A DNA stretch of 64,000 nucleotides, from positions 18,680,650 to 18,744,649 of the forward strand of contig NC_134026.1 in NCBI RefSeq assembly GCF_964204645.1, written 5' to 3'. The DNA is from Tubulanus polymorphus (Eukaryota; Nemertea; Palaeonemertea; Tubulaniformes; Tubulanidae). This document shows positions 44,026 through 59,000 of this stretch, piece by piece. Positions within the stretch are counted from its first letter, which is position 1. Each line of letters begins with the position of its first letter. The notes under the pieces were generated by a model. That model was not told where the DNA came from. It saw only the letters and a list, made by a program, of their open reading frames with translations, and did no database searches. Made by a program: the position numbers and the translations under genes.

Positions 44026-47000
44026 TTAACTGCTTTCCACTTCATCACAAAGCGTCTCCCACCGTCTTCCCGGCGATATACGTATGTAACTGAATGGATG
44101 ACTTTGTTCGACTTTCAATTGTACCACTCCAACGCATTCTGCAAATAAAGCATCATATTGGTAGATATATATTCATAAGCGTATATGTAAAGCAAGGTCT
44201 TTTTTAATAGCTTGGTTTACGGGGTAGACCTATTAAAATATCATTTCGGAAAAAAAATTCCCTTAGTGAGATAAAATCACTTATTGAAGGAAAAGGGAAC
44301 TGCCGATATGGCAATATACATATGTTCAAACAAATGATTCTTGGAAAGTTCGAATTCTGGACACTGTGCTCAAATTTTTCATTCCACAAGTGGGAATTAA
44401 GAAAAATGTATTTTTATTTGACTTTTCTTTAAATTTCGGGAGGTGGTTCCCTTAAACCAAGCTATTAAAAAAAGGCCTAAAGCAATTATAGTGAAACCCC
44501 CGATACACCGCCCTCCCATTTACCGCCCTCCCATTTACCGCCTTCCTCGCCTACCGCCAGGATTTCTAAATGTACATCTCTATACAAATACATAGTAAAA
44601 CACCCCCGATATACCGCCATACCCTCTATACTGCCAAAATCGTTATACACCGATGTGGGCGGTATATCGGGGGTTGACTGTATTCCCTAAATTACAAAGC
44701 TTATCGACCTTTCATAAGTGGTTTGCAGGAATAATCCTAACAAAATTTACCCAGAAAACTGGTCAAAGGTGCACATGAAAATCACAAGTAAAGTACTTTC
44801 TGCATATGCACACTTGTTTCTGAATGAGTTAGTGATACAAGCTGCCCGCCTCAGGTTATACGACAGAACCAGAAGTGACTGGATTTTGAGAAACTGATTC
44901 ATCACCATGTCCTAGCAACCTGCCACTGACTGCCAGTGACCAAAAAATTGTCAGTCACTGCAATGTTCTGGTCAAGCAGGACTCGTACGCGACTGATTGC
45001 TGCCAAATTGCGGCTGTACTGTGTCACTGTGTCAAGTGGGGTCCATTGCTTAAAAGTAAGTTAGGGGCTGTCCAAGATCAAAAGTGCAAAATTTTGACCC
45101 CTTCCTCCATGTCCACATTGCTCTAACCCCCTTCCCCCTTGTCCATCAGACAAAAAGCAGTCAAAGACATCGGATATCCAGTCACGCAAAATATCTTTTT
45201 TTTCAGATACTTCATCTGATAATAATTTCAGATAATCATCTAATAACATTATATATTCTGAACTACAGTTTGTTATTCCATACATTATCTTGAAAACAGT
45301 ATATACGTGAACTATTTCTCCGTTGATTCAAAGTTGAAGTAATCTGATTACTTATCTAGGTAATGCGCTACATGATTCGTTCTGGCAGGAAGAATCCAAA
45401 CATCCAAACATTCCCCTCCCCCTTGCCCACTTAAGTCCAAAATTCCCAAATCCCTCGACCCTGGACATCTTTTATGGGACAGCCATTATTTCAGAGCTGC
45501 TAACCTATGAAAAGTGCAAATCGGTAATAAATTTAATATTCTTCTCTGTAACATTTCATTGAAATATAAATGAAAATGTTCAAATCAATCAGTAATCAAC
45601 AGGCAGCTCTCAGTAACATCTTTAATATTTCTGTACACGTTAACCCTTTCAGTGCTGACATCAATACCCTATAGTGCGGGAGATAATTCGAAAATGTTTG
45701 AAAAATTCCGCTCTAGTGTGTTGAATAACGGGAATACCACTATACAGACCTGCCAACATTGAATTTTTCAAGATAGTAACATTTTTCAAATTTGCCAGTA
45801 TTTTTTAGATTTTGCCAGTGACCCACTAGAGTTGATGTTACCTTTGCCAGTAACATTTTCAATATGGCCAGTAACGAATTTTCGGATTAAAATCAGAATA
45901 TAGAATATTAAAACTACTAAAGAAATTAATTTTAACGAAGAAGACGGAGAACCCTCCGAATTTTCCAGATTTGACAAAACGTCGTGAACTTCGTCCGCCA
46001 TTTGCAACATTCATGACAATTTGAGCGATGAAAATTACTCGTTGTAACCGAAAATTCGCTAGACTGGTTCCCGGTATTACTCGTTGTAACCGAAAATTCG
46101 CTAGACTGGTTCCCGGCTGTATGGAAACTTTGTGACAATTACTCAAATAAAAACCAAATTTCCCCGTAATAAATGTTAATAAACCATTAAAATACCGATT
46201 ATGTACTGCAAAATTACCTTTATTGACATAATATAAGGAGATTTTTATTGAGGCCGTATTTATTTGCTCATTCGCGTAACATCGGAACGATATTGGAAAA
46301 AAGCGTATTCCATTGCCTGTGCCAGTAACGCCGTATTACCGCGGGTAGCACCGGAACGGAATACGGCAAAAACGTAACGGTTGGCAGGTGTGACTATAGT
46401 GCGTCTACACCACGGTGCAGTTAATCGTTAGTTACTAATATTTCACTATGTTTGAGGTGCTGCCATCTTTTAATAGAGATAAAAACTTATTACTAATTAC
46501 ATCAATACACCGCAGTGCGGTGTACTAGCAAAATCCATCACCAATTTATAGACGGCACTGCGGTGTAGACACACTGAAAGGGTTTTAAACAAATCAAATC
46601 AGTATTTCGTGTTATAAACGAGTAACAATTACTGAAAATCAGGAACTGTTGGAAGATCTGTTACTTACAGGGTCTGATCTAAGGAATGAAAGCCACTTGC
46701 CCCGGGGGGGAAGCATATCAGAAATTTTGCTTGCCCCTCCAAAAACTACTTGCCCTACACAGGCAGTCCAATTGGTGGCACTATCATCTGTTGTATCGAC
46801 TGGGAAAAAAGCTTTGTGACGCAAAATTGCACTAGCCCGGTGGACAAGTGATAATGATAACCTACTTGCCCTGATGAGAATAAACTTGTCCCGGGCAATC
46901 GGACAAGTGCTTAGATCGGACCCTGATTACACCAGTGGATAGGTGGCATAGTGGCAATTAAAACTTCATTGTTACTACAGTATTCAGCTGATGATAAACT

Positions 47001-50000
47001 TAATCAAATTTGAGCAACTGGCCCAGTGATTGTTGAAAATGGCAGCATAGTTTCCTATTTCACACATTCCATTTTCAACCCTATATATGACAAGGGCCGA
47101 TTAGATCACCGCACATGATACAGAAAGCCGGGGAACAACTTTTCAGCACCTCAGAAAGTTTTGACTAATGTCATTCCTGACTGAAGAATGAATTTCATCT
47201 GTAGTTCTATGAATACAAAAATTTCTAAGGAAAGTAGGATCAAATCCCGACATCTTTATACAAATTTCAAGAATGATTTCAGAATTTTTACAGATTAAGA
47301 GTTCAAATTGAGTTATTCAAATACCCCTCTAACATATGCCTCTTAACAATTTGTCACGATCAGCATAGGCATTTTTGCCCATAACTTGATCAATAACAAC
47401 TGGCTTTTCGATACATGAGTCTCGATCACAAGAGCAGGCGCAAATTGACACAGATCAGGCCCTGAGTCAAATTTGGCCCATGCCTAATTAGAGACCGTGC
47501 TTATGCGTTAACCACTCACTAGATACTTAAACAAAGTGAAATGAGTCACTTCTGGAACCAGTAGCAATTCACACGCAATTATTTTAGCCATGCTAAAATT
47601 TGGCTTGGGCCTGGTCCAATGTTTTCGGTCACGTCAAATTTGACACTGGACAAAAACGCTTGTGTGATAGCAGCTAACGATTTGTTCCATTCTATTTTCT
47701 GTTAAGTTAAGGGCACTATAGGAGTGAATTTCAAGGTGGAAATTAGGGAACATGTTTATCAGATTTTGAGAGATGTCAGACATACGCTTTTCCAATCGAC
47801 AAAAATGATAGCTGCAGCTAAAAATCGTAATTACAACAGCAATGAATATGATTTGCTGAAAAAAGAGTAAGGAGGAGAACAGAAGAAAAACACCAAAGAA
47901 CTTACCCAACAAAAACTGAAACCACAGAGCTACAGTAACGCGTTCCATTTCCGAAGGTTTGCAAAGATCCGCAAAATAGATTTGCCGTATGTCCGATTGC
48001 AGGATCAATTGTTTTACGCATTTCTTCATTCTTCTACGACTATCGTTTCTATTTTCTAACACCGGAGATGATGGTGGAAGCACCGGCGGTTCGGCGAATG
48101 ACGGGATCTCTTCGGGAATCGGGTCGTCGATGACGGCGGCGGGTTGCATCGAAATGTTGTGATCACTATCATCGATCGGCGGCTGCATAAATGTTGCATC
48201 CCCGGGTCTTTCAAATGATCTAACATCGAAATAAAAACAGACACTTAGAGTCATTCTAGAGAGTATGGCGGTATACAGGGGGTGTCTTACAATTTTTTTT
48301 TGAATGGAGATGTACATCGAGAAAACCTGGCGGTATATAGGAGGGTAGTATATTGGAGTTTGACTGTACATTGTTCTTCCGAGAATCATTGGATATATCT
48401 CCACAAGGGCTCGATAAGGCCTTTTCTTTTTAATCACATCAGCATACAGATTTCTTTCAACAAACTAGAGTACCACAGGTCCTGTGCTCTCGAGGTCCAG
48501 TTTTTTAGAATATTTATGAAAACATTTACATTGTTCATTCAACTATTCCTTAAATTACGGAATTTAAGACCGCTACGGTGTCAACCCTTGGTGCAAGGTG
48601 GCCGTTCACACCAAGTGATGTAGTCATCCGTTTATTAATTCACCTTGTAAAATAAATTTATGAATAATTGATAAAATATTATTCAAAAATCTATTCATTA
48701 TTGTGATGAACTTCTATCACCATTCAATCCAACATAACGTGAAATAATTTTGAATACAAAGTTGCCGGATCTATTTTTGCAGCGTATTTAACCCCATTTA
48801 TTGGATCTTTCGTTAATTCAATGACTGTAAAAATGTTGCGCTTTGGTTCGCAGTAAACATACACAACACAATGCCGACACCCTTGTTGTAGCTCTATCGT
48901 TCCTCGAGAGTTAAAAATGGGCAGGCGAAGGGGGAAAAATCAAAATTAAAATTTTTTTTTATCGTAAAATAGGCGTTTTAAGATGGAAGTGACTGACAGA
49001 ACAACAAAAGAATATTCAAGAAATCCAATGGATGGGAGCAACTATATCTATACAAGTTGAACTATGACCATTAGTCTCGTGGGTTAGGGTCATTGACATA
49101 AACGTATGTTGCCATGTGTTGGTTGTTCAAGGAAAATTTGAAAACTGCTAATCTAAGGTGAATCAAAATCTATAGAAACTGACAAAATATCTGACTGGAA
49201 AATGAGGGTTCAGCTCCCTCTTTTAGCAGCTACTGGTTGATAAAGGAGATTTTCAAGAAAATTGCTGAAGAAAGTTTCCCTCGGACCATCGATTGATACA
49301 TCAAATAACTATGTTAGTATTCGCAATATTTCGCAAACACATCCCGGATAAAATTCCCAAATATTTTCAACCTGAAATACAATTACTAATTCCGAAGTCG
49401 TTCCCGTTTTCCTTGTACTGTGCAAACCATGTTTCATACAGGATTACGTCGTACAGTAGATCGCGCTTACTCTGGATCATTTGGTAATCCGGTTTGCGAA
49501 AATTCCAGATTATACGTCACAAAATAACAAACCCTTCATAAACAGGTGTGGACCATAAGATCATAAACTGAGCATTAGGCAACACCAAAAGAAAATCCTG
49601 TTTCTCCGGCAGGGCAATCACCAAAATGGGTAGGTAGGTAGGACATTTTTTTAAAATTTTTATAGAAAAAAAAAATATCGTTTATTCTTCTATCAGTGGG
49701 TAGGTTGCTGTAAACAATTTTTACTGAACTAAATTTTTAGTCAGGAATATGATTAACAGCTAGTAGACCACAATAATAAAAGGAAATTGAGGTGTTTGTA
49801 CAATTAACTATAAAAAAACTATATTTTGAACATATTTCACGGAATTCCTGGAATTCCTACAATCCAAAGTCGCCAGCAAAGTCCAATGGATTAGCAAAGT
49901 GGTCTGAGCATGGCTGCGCCATTTCCAGAATCAAATTTTAAATCCGATATAATAAAATGTTATTATGATGTTGATCTCAAAGCCGACATCACGATTTGGA

Positions 50001-53000
50001 GAAAAAATATTTATGAGAAAGGAGTTTGGTAGTCGGTCGGCCACATATATACTTTTGCAAAAAAGTTACTTCACCTAAAATTTTGAAAAAGGGTTGGTAG
50101 GCGATTATATTTTATTCTGAAAATGATTATTTGAAATGAGGAAATATCGGGTCGGTAGGGCCCGAGAAACAGGGTTTTCTTTTGGTGTGGCCTTAGGGAG
50201 GTATTAACATGGTTGTGATAGATTCCTGATGTACCTGTGATGGGTGTGCGACGTTTCTCGCGAATTCACGATCGAATCTCGAATGGATTGTTGTTGAGGC
50301 GTTTCTGTGGCAGATTGGTGGCGGAGTTGAGACTAGAAGATAAACAAGATTGGTGGTGGAGTTGAGACTAGAAGACAACCAGAAATACATCATCATCAAC
50401 CATACATGACACCAAAGATCGCTATTTGTTGTGTATTTTGATGACACACATGCAGGCAAAATGTGTGAAAATGTGTGAGCGTGTAGGCAAAATGTGTGAG
50501 CGGTGTGGCTGAATGGTTAGAGCGTTAAGCTCTGGGAAGCCAGGTCGTGGGTTCCCACCCTGTACATTACCATAGTGTCCTCGGGCATGACACATCCTCA
50601 TTGCCTCTCTCCACCCACGAGTAAAATGGGTACCTGGCCTGATAGATGACTCCCGAGCGCTTGTTAGCCGCTCGGTGTTACTTCCTACCAGGGAAAGATG
50701 ACTGATACATGTTAGAGTAATAAAATGGCCGGGGTAATAATACCGAAAAATGTTAAGTGCTCTGAGCAGCTTCGCTGTATTTAGCGCTATATAAGACACA
50801 TATTATTATTATTATTATTATAAAATGACCGATTACAGCCAACAGTCGATGTAACGTACCCCCTCCCCATAAACTGCTACCCTCACTTAATGTGAATTGT
50901 TTTCTTGAAACGGAACATCTGTATTTTTCTCTTCAAACTAGTAACTAACCCCAGATCTTGAATATTCAATTGAAGGATTCAACTTGAACTACAGTAGAAA
51001 TGTCTTATACAATGAAATGCATATGATGTGCCCTAGAGCACTGCACTCTTGGATCTGGAATAGAGGCATCCTCCCTCGGCAGGGATTCGAACCTGATGGC
51101 ATTGCTACACTCAGCCATGGCACGAACCCCTGCCACACTAGACCTGGTGTGCAGTTTTGCCGCATGAAAACTTGTGTATAATCGCTGAGGTAGATTTCAA
51201 GGAAGAACTATAAATGGAAAAACCCGGGCTGAGATAAAAAGGGATATCTGATTGGCTAATAATGACACCGTCTAGCTGCGCATGTAGCTGGGCACTTGGT
51301 CTAGTGGGGCAGGGTCTCGATGCCATCAGGTACAAATCCCTGCCGGGGGAGGAAAGAGTAGAGGGGGCTTCAATTCATTTTGCTTACCATACTAATAGTC
51401 GATGCCGTTTCATCAATACCAGAGCTACCAGCCGAGCCACCACTCTCATCTAATCAAAGCAAAAAATTTACACACTAGTGCTAGAAAACTGCCATGAAAG
51501 ATCTACTATTTTTTCGCAAATCCAAAGTTTATTCAATCAAAACAATTTCTAGATCCTGCACATCATTACAGTCAACCATTAGAACAAAATTTTTCAATTA
51601 CAGTTGAGCTTTTCATACTGTAAACTGCAATCACGTTTTTAAATTAGTGGGAATGTGATTAAAAAATATGATCCATCGTATCTTCGTATTTTTGTGAACC
51701 CTAGTATACATTTACCAGTAATTTACCTGTGAAAGGAGGGTCAGATGCTTGGCATGTGACATAATTTCTCGTTATCATGGAAGCCAGTCCTGCATTGAAG
51801 AATTTATGTCTTCCTGAAATGGAAAAGTAACTACTTTTGACTAAACCATGTAGTATAGACTTTTGCATCTAAGGACATAATACTGATTGATTTAGTTGAA
51901 TGTAAATCTATTTCATCATGTTATATTCTAGTATACTTGTTGTATCAGTGACTAGTGTCCGGGATATCATAACAAGTTTTCAGCATCAAGCTTACAGCTA
52001 GCAGTTTTGATACATGCTATTTTTAATTTTCAAAACATGAGAATTAAGCTTTTAGTTATTTATCTTTGAGGACAAAAATTCATTTAAAGATGAGAAGAAA
52101 CAAGTGTGACCCAACACTTAAACACCAATCTGACTGTTTACTGTCTCTGTAGTTCATAATTATGAGTGAATACCTGGTAAGTTTAACAATAGAGTATCAA
52201 CATCTTGACCATGAATCAATTCATCACTGACCCTTTTGAGCTGCAACATGAAATTCAGTAAAGATGAATAAATCTCTTTGGTGAAATACATACATGTAAC
52301 ATAGCTTTCAAGGTTCATACAGTTTGCAGTCTTTGATTCTCCATACTTTGCATAATTTTTCTAGAGCCAAATGACCAATTCTCATGCTGCTAAATGAGGT
52401 ATGCACTTATATTCAGAAAAAATTGAAAATTTGGCCTTTAATAAAAGAATAATCCAGACCACAATTCCATCTATATCATAACCTTAATACAAAACTTGAT
52501 ATTCCATAACTTTCCCAAGCTTTGGAAAACAAGAAAATCTGCGTTACACATAGTTTTGAAACCAGGCCCGTGCCAAGCTTTTTTTGGGGGCAATTCTATT
52601 TTTAAAAAAGGGCACTTTTTCATCATAAAACGGGGCACTTTCTTAATTAAAGAGGGCTGATCTTAAATATGAAGTGCCTGGGTACCTGAATAAATCATTG
52701 GAGAATGGATAACTTTTCATTTTCCAAAAAGCATGAAAATGGTACCCAAATTTTGAAAAACTAGGTACTAGAAAAGTTTTCGACACCAGAGATGTAAATA
52801 GTTTTCGTATCTGCCTCATACCGTTTGACAATGAATTCCTTTCGTTGCCATGTATTTGCTGGTAACTCTTTTCGGAACATTGATGAATGCGTCGATGATT
52901 GGAAATTTGCCGTACACACGCGCTGGCGGTGTGCCAGGCTGAGGCGGCTCAATGTCTGCTAATATCAAGCGCTGCAAGAAAATAAATACAATTTCATTTT

Positions 53001-56000
53001 AGAATTTTGGAACGTTGTATTCATATGATCCACCGAACATGGACCAGTGGCATCTAAGAGTAATAAAAGATGGATAGGTTGTATATATGAAATATACGTA
53101 GCTGTTGTCAGATACAAATCTGACAATAATTCAAGTAAGAGGAAATTGGAATCATATTGACATTCTATTGATTGGTGTTCGAGTTTTAACTCTTTCCTGC
53201 CCGCTCCTGGTATGTACCGGGTTCAGGGAACCCGTGCATATTGTCCGCTCCCGGTATATACCGGGTTGACGTAAGCACTCACTCACCAGCGGCTGTGAGC
53301 CATACCGGGCACCGTACTAGCTAATAATCGTCAGAAAACCATCACACTAGGACGTGCTGCCATCTGCCGAATTGTTACAACGCTAATTCAAGAGTTTTAG
53401 GTGACGTTTTATAAATATAATAATTGTCGATTGTGGAGCCGTTTTGCGGAGCTGTTATTTCATGTATTTCCTGGTTTCTACATCGACACCGACAGCTGTA
53501 AAGCTATTTTTTTGGTATATATCGCTCATATACCTTACTGAGAATGCTTGTTTGATGCTTGACAGTATTTTTTTGTGATAATAGCATGATTATTCGGGTG
53601 TTCTATGTCCATTTGTGGGCAAAAAATAGGGGTACTTAGTCATATATTCTATTTACAGAGGCCTGTGGAAACTGGTGGAATTTTGTAGCTTTGGATGTTG
53701 CCATTATACCCTGAAAATATCATATACATATTCCAAGTAATAATGTTTTTATAACAGTTTAGCAAAAAAGGTCATTCATTAAAATATTGTGAAAAAGTAT
53801 GTGGGCACAGGATACTGGATATAAATAAAGTATCCGGGCACGATGTCGGGAATTGTTATATGTCAGTTACCAGTAACGCACTCCCCTCAGTTCATGTAAC
53901 CCCGCCTATGTAAGCCCCGCATGAACTTATGCTGTAGCGAGTAGATAAATAAATCAGAGTTTACTTAGACACCAAACATATTGGTCGTTGTTCACCTCTC
54001 CTGCGGTCTTGCTTATTTTACTCAAACCTGGACCATTTAATGTGGCAATCATAGCCCACATTCTGGTGCCGTGACCAGGATATACAAGCAGTAAATTCGG
54101 AAACTCAGCCAAGATGCCGTCGAAAGAAGAGATAATGCGAAATGCGCAAATTCGACAGATGACGAAACTTTTTGATCAGGCGAGGGAGTTACTTCATTCG
54201 GAAAGTGACGAAAGCCTAGACAAATTGTCTGGCGTCATAACTAGAATACGTACAAAATTGGAAGTTATCTCAGGATATGATTCGGAACTGATTGCGAACG
54301 CAGAGTTAGGGAAACTCGAAGACCTCGTATGTGAAACCGATGATTATATGAACGAAATAAACATCGAACTATCAACCTTCATCGGATACCTCGAACGGAA
54401 AAAGAATCAAATCGAACCGACGACGCGCATGAAATCCGAGCAACAAAAAACTGCGAAAAGACCGATCCAGTTGCCGAAGTTATCTTTGCCAACATTCGAT
54501 GGCGATATTCTGAAATGGCAAACGTTCATCGATGGGTTTTTCTCGGCAGTTGATAGTGATGAGAACTTAACGAATATCCAAAAGTTCCAATATCTGTCCG
54601 CACAGCTAAAGGGCGACGCTGCAAAAACGATCGAAAACCTGAGTTTAACAAAACGAAAATTATAATCAAGCTTTGGAACTTTTGTTAAACCGGTACGGGA
54701 CACCACACAAAATTGTGGCCGCATACATGAAAGCGTTATGGGAGCTTTCACCACCGAGTGATCGCGACAACTCACTACGGAATTTCTATGACTCTCTGGA
54801 ATCTTATATTCGTGGATTAAATTCACTCGGAAAATCCGAAGAATCGTACGGAGATCTGTTAGTACCCATCATAATGGAAAAACTACTGAGCGGAACTAAA
54901 CAACAGATTACCAGAGACCACGGTAACAATGCTTGGAGCCTGACTGATCTAAGAAAGTCACTCCTTAAAGAAATTGAGGCCTTCGAGGCTAGTATCGAAA
55001 GCCTTACGATAGAGGATGATTTTCCCGCCAATTCGGACCGTGGGAGCGTTCGCAGTTACGGCGAAAAACAGACATAATTTTTCACGGGAAAACGATCGAA
55101 AATGTGCGTTCTGCAAAAAGATCAATCACGTTGCGGTGGACTGTAAAACGTTTCCAGATGCTGAAAAACGCAGAGAAATTGTTGCTAGGGATAATTTATG
55201 CTTTAATTGTCTCTCGAGCGGTCACAAATCGACGAAATGCTTATCGAAAAACAGATGCAGAGTTACAAACTGCGGCAAAAAGCATCACACATCAGTTCAT
55301 TTAGATGCAAAATCAACCACACCTGTGGCCGCAAAATCAACCGATGAGAAAGCTGACAGGGATTGACATCAGTATCTGGGCGCCGCCGATGGAACAGTGT
55401 TATTAAAAACAGCTATCGCGAACGCAAAAAGTCGCGAAGGCGTAACGACTAACGTAAACATCTTGTTCGACGAGGGCGCTCAGCGGAGTTTTATTACTCA
55501 AAGAACAGCCGAAAGATTATATATAAACAGTGAAGAAACCGAAACTATATCGATCAACACATTTGGCGCGAAACAATCAAGTGCGCGGTCACTGATTGTT
55601 GCGAACTTTACACTATGTTCTGATGAAACCGACATACCGATAACGGCGTTAATTGTTCCACAAATTGCGTCGACAATGCGAAACCAAACCGGCAGATCTA
55701 TCAAAGATTTACCGTATCTGAAAGGTTTGAAATTAGCGCATCCGTTTTCTACCGAATCACACTTCGAAATCGACATTTTAATCGGTGCCGATTTCTATTG
55801 GTCAGTGGTCGGTAACCACACAATCCGCGGAAATGGACCCACGGCAGTATCTTCGAAATTAGGGTATCTTCTCTCTGGACCGCTTAGTGATTGCGATCCA
55901 ATAAATACTGCACGAGTTTACAACGTGGATGTTACGTCACATCGTTCGGAGGAAGTCAACCTCCAAAAATTCTGGGATCTCGAATCCATAGGCGTAACTG

Positions 56001-59000
56001 ATGCAACAGATGCGGATTCAAAAGAATTCAATCTACTCGACTACTGTCAATCAAGCCTGACGACATCCGACACGGGACGGTATACTGCGAAGTTGCCGTG
56101 GAAGAGTGGACACGCCCCTCTTCCGACAAATTACTATGTTACTCGAAACATAACACAATCGATGATTCGTCGGCTATCGCCGCAAATTCGAAATGTTTAC
56201 CACAACATTATCATGGATCAATTATCGCGAGACTTCATCGAAGAAGTCACAGATGATGACCGAAACATAGGTCATTATATACCGCATCGCGCGGTCAAGA
56301 AGGAATCGTCAACAACCCCTATCCGTATCATCTATAACGCGTCTTAATCGACCGCGGGAAACCCTAGTTTAAATGATTGTTTGGAGACCGGTCTGACGCT
56401 GCTGAATGACCTCGGTTCAATCCTGATCAGATTCAGGTTGCATAAATTCGGATTGTCGGCGGATATCGAAAAGGCGTTTCTTCAAGTTGGTCTGCACGAT
56501 GATGATCGCGAGTATACGAAATTTCTATGGTTGACTGATCCTAAGAATCCAGAAAGTGAACTCAAAACCTATCGCTTCAAGGTTATATTGTTCGGCGTGG
56601 TGAGTTCACCCTTTATATTGAATGCTACTGTTCGTTTTCATCTAAATAATTATAATAACCATGTATCACGTGACTTAGTTAAAAATATATATGTCGACAA
56701 TGCGATTAGTGGATGTGAATCTGAGAGCGATCTCATGAAATACTATATGAATATCAATAGCATTATGAAAAACGGCGGATTTAAACTTCAGTCTTATGCT
56801 TCTAACCCTTCGTTACTAAAGGCCAAAGCAGATTCCGATAATTTATCGGACGAGAAAACTATTGTTTCTACGCTCAGACTCCACGCTGTCATTCAAAAAC
56901 AAACAAGCGTTCGCCAATCCTGACTTGATTACCAAACGCGAAATCGTTAAGGCTGTCTCGAGCCTTTATGACCCGTTAGGATATGTCTCGCCTGTCCATA
57001 TTAAGTCGAAGATGTTCGTACAGCAGTTGTGGACGGAAGGTTATGAGTGGGACGAAACCCTACCCGAGCGCGTAGTCGAATCGTGGATCTCGTTGATAAC
57101 GGAATTGCGTGAAATTAGCGAAATACGCGTTGATCGACGCTACTCGAAATCGGAAGCGAAATCGGAAGCTAAGTACAAATTGCACACTTTCTGCGATGCG
57201 AGCCAATTGGCATACGGCGCTTGCGTTTATCTAAAACGTGGAGATCAGACGGTACTCGTCATGTCTAAATCGCGTGTGGCACCTATGTGGCGCGTATGTT
57301 AAAAAACATACGATACCGCAGTTAGAATTAATGGCCGCATTGATTGGTGCTAAATTAACAGATTACGTTCGAAACGGTCTGATTACTGAAATAGTCATAA
57401 CAAAGTGCGTGCTCTGGTCAGATAGCCAGATTGTGTTACACTGGATCAACTCCCGAGAAAAAGCTTCCCGTCTTCGTAGCTAATCGCGTGCGTCAAATTA
57501 AATCGGTGACAACTATCGGTCGCTATAAATATTGTCCGACGAGTGACAATCCGGCTGATATGTTAAGCAGAGGAATATTGTGCAAACAAATTACGCGATG
57601 CACGCTCTGGTGGAATGGCCCTAGCTGGCTTAGCAAAGGTAATTATCCCACCTGCGACACGATCGATCGAGCAGTTTTGCTCATAACCGAAATGGACGAG
57701 GACAAACAGCCTGACGAAAAAATCTGCGAAAACAACGAAGTCGGAATATGTAACGTAATAGATCAGAACGATTTCACTTCGTTAACAAGGCTATTACGCG
57801 TAACCGCGCTAGTTCGACGATTTATTAAAAAGTTAAGACGCGAAAACCATGAATCGGATGAAATAACTGCTAACGAAATAGCAGAATGCGAAGATCTATG
57901 GAACAAAGGTGTTCAATCGAGTTACTTCAATGACGTGAAAGTTAGTTTAGAACATAAATCTAAGAAAAGGCCATCACTTGTAAAGAAACTTCGTTTGTTT
58001 TTAGAAGATGATATCATTCGTGTTGGAGGCCGTCTCCATAACGCGCCCATCGGATACGATGCAAAGTTTCCGATATTGTTACCTCATTGTAGATATAGTG
58101 AATTAATCGTACTGGATTCCCATAATAAGGTCAAACACCTCGGTACAGAATCTACTATAACCGTAGTCCGACAAAAGTATTGGATTACTCGTGTTCGTCA
58201 AGTGGCTCAGAAGTTGTTGAGAAAATGCGTCATATGCAAATATATCACCGGTAAACCGTACTCTGCAAATATATCACCGGTAAACCGTACTCGTTACCAA
58301 ACTGCGCTCCGTTACAATCTTCGCGTTTGAAAGAGGCTCCACCCTTCACCGTCTGTGGTTTAGATTTCACCGGTGCACTACATCTTCGGTCGAAATCCGG
58401 GGAGGAGTCACTCGCGTATATATGCTTGTTTACTTGCGCCAACACGCGTGCCATCCATCTGGAAGTGGTAACGGACATGACTACGTCAACATTCCTACAC
58501 GCGTTGAGGAGAATGGCTGCCAGACGTTCGTTACCACAGAAAATAATATCGGACAACCAATCAACCTTTATTGCGAGTAACAATGCTATCAAAAAGATAT
58601 ACGAATCGATCGAAACCCGAAAGTACTTCAGCCTACACCGATCAGAGTGGGTCATGATAACTCGTCGAGCCCCCTGGTTTGGTGGATTTTACGAAAGGCT
58701 AGTTGGAATAACAAAAACCGCGATCAAAAAAGTTCTGGGGCGTGCGCGAGTATCCCTGCTGGAATTGATTACGATCGTATCAGAGACTGAACAAGCTGTA
58801 AATAATCGCCCGATATCGTACTGTTCATCTGATGTGGTCGACCCAGAACCTTTAACCCCGTCACATTTCCTTCACGGTCGCGTTGGTCGCGTTCTCACGA
58901 GTTTACTGCATCTGTTCGTAAGTTACGATGAACTGACCGACCCGACGCTTGGAAATGTGCCGTCAGAATTTGAAAAACGTTCGGTGCGAATCGGTTCATT

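Noticed and set aside
43786-44148. 120-aa plus-strand ORF
   Set aside because: It is antisense to the last kleisin exon, which has a good acceptor, fitting phase and kleisin-like sequence on the minus strand.
45786-46146. Minus-strand ORFs (74, 95 and 68 aa)
   Set aside because: They lie within the nested transposon and include a tandem duplication; no family resemblance.
48220-48437. N-terminal part of the 267-aa minus-strand ORF as coding
   Set aside because: It runs through an intron with an acceptor at 48220 and through a Tigger-like repeat; only 47906-48219 fits the kleisin phases.
50499-50575. tRNA gene with A and B boxes
   Set aside because: Followed by a SINE body and (TTA)n tail, and no closing acceptor stem.
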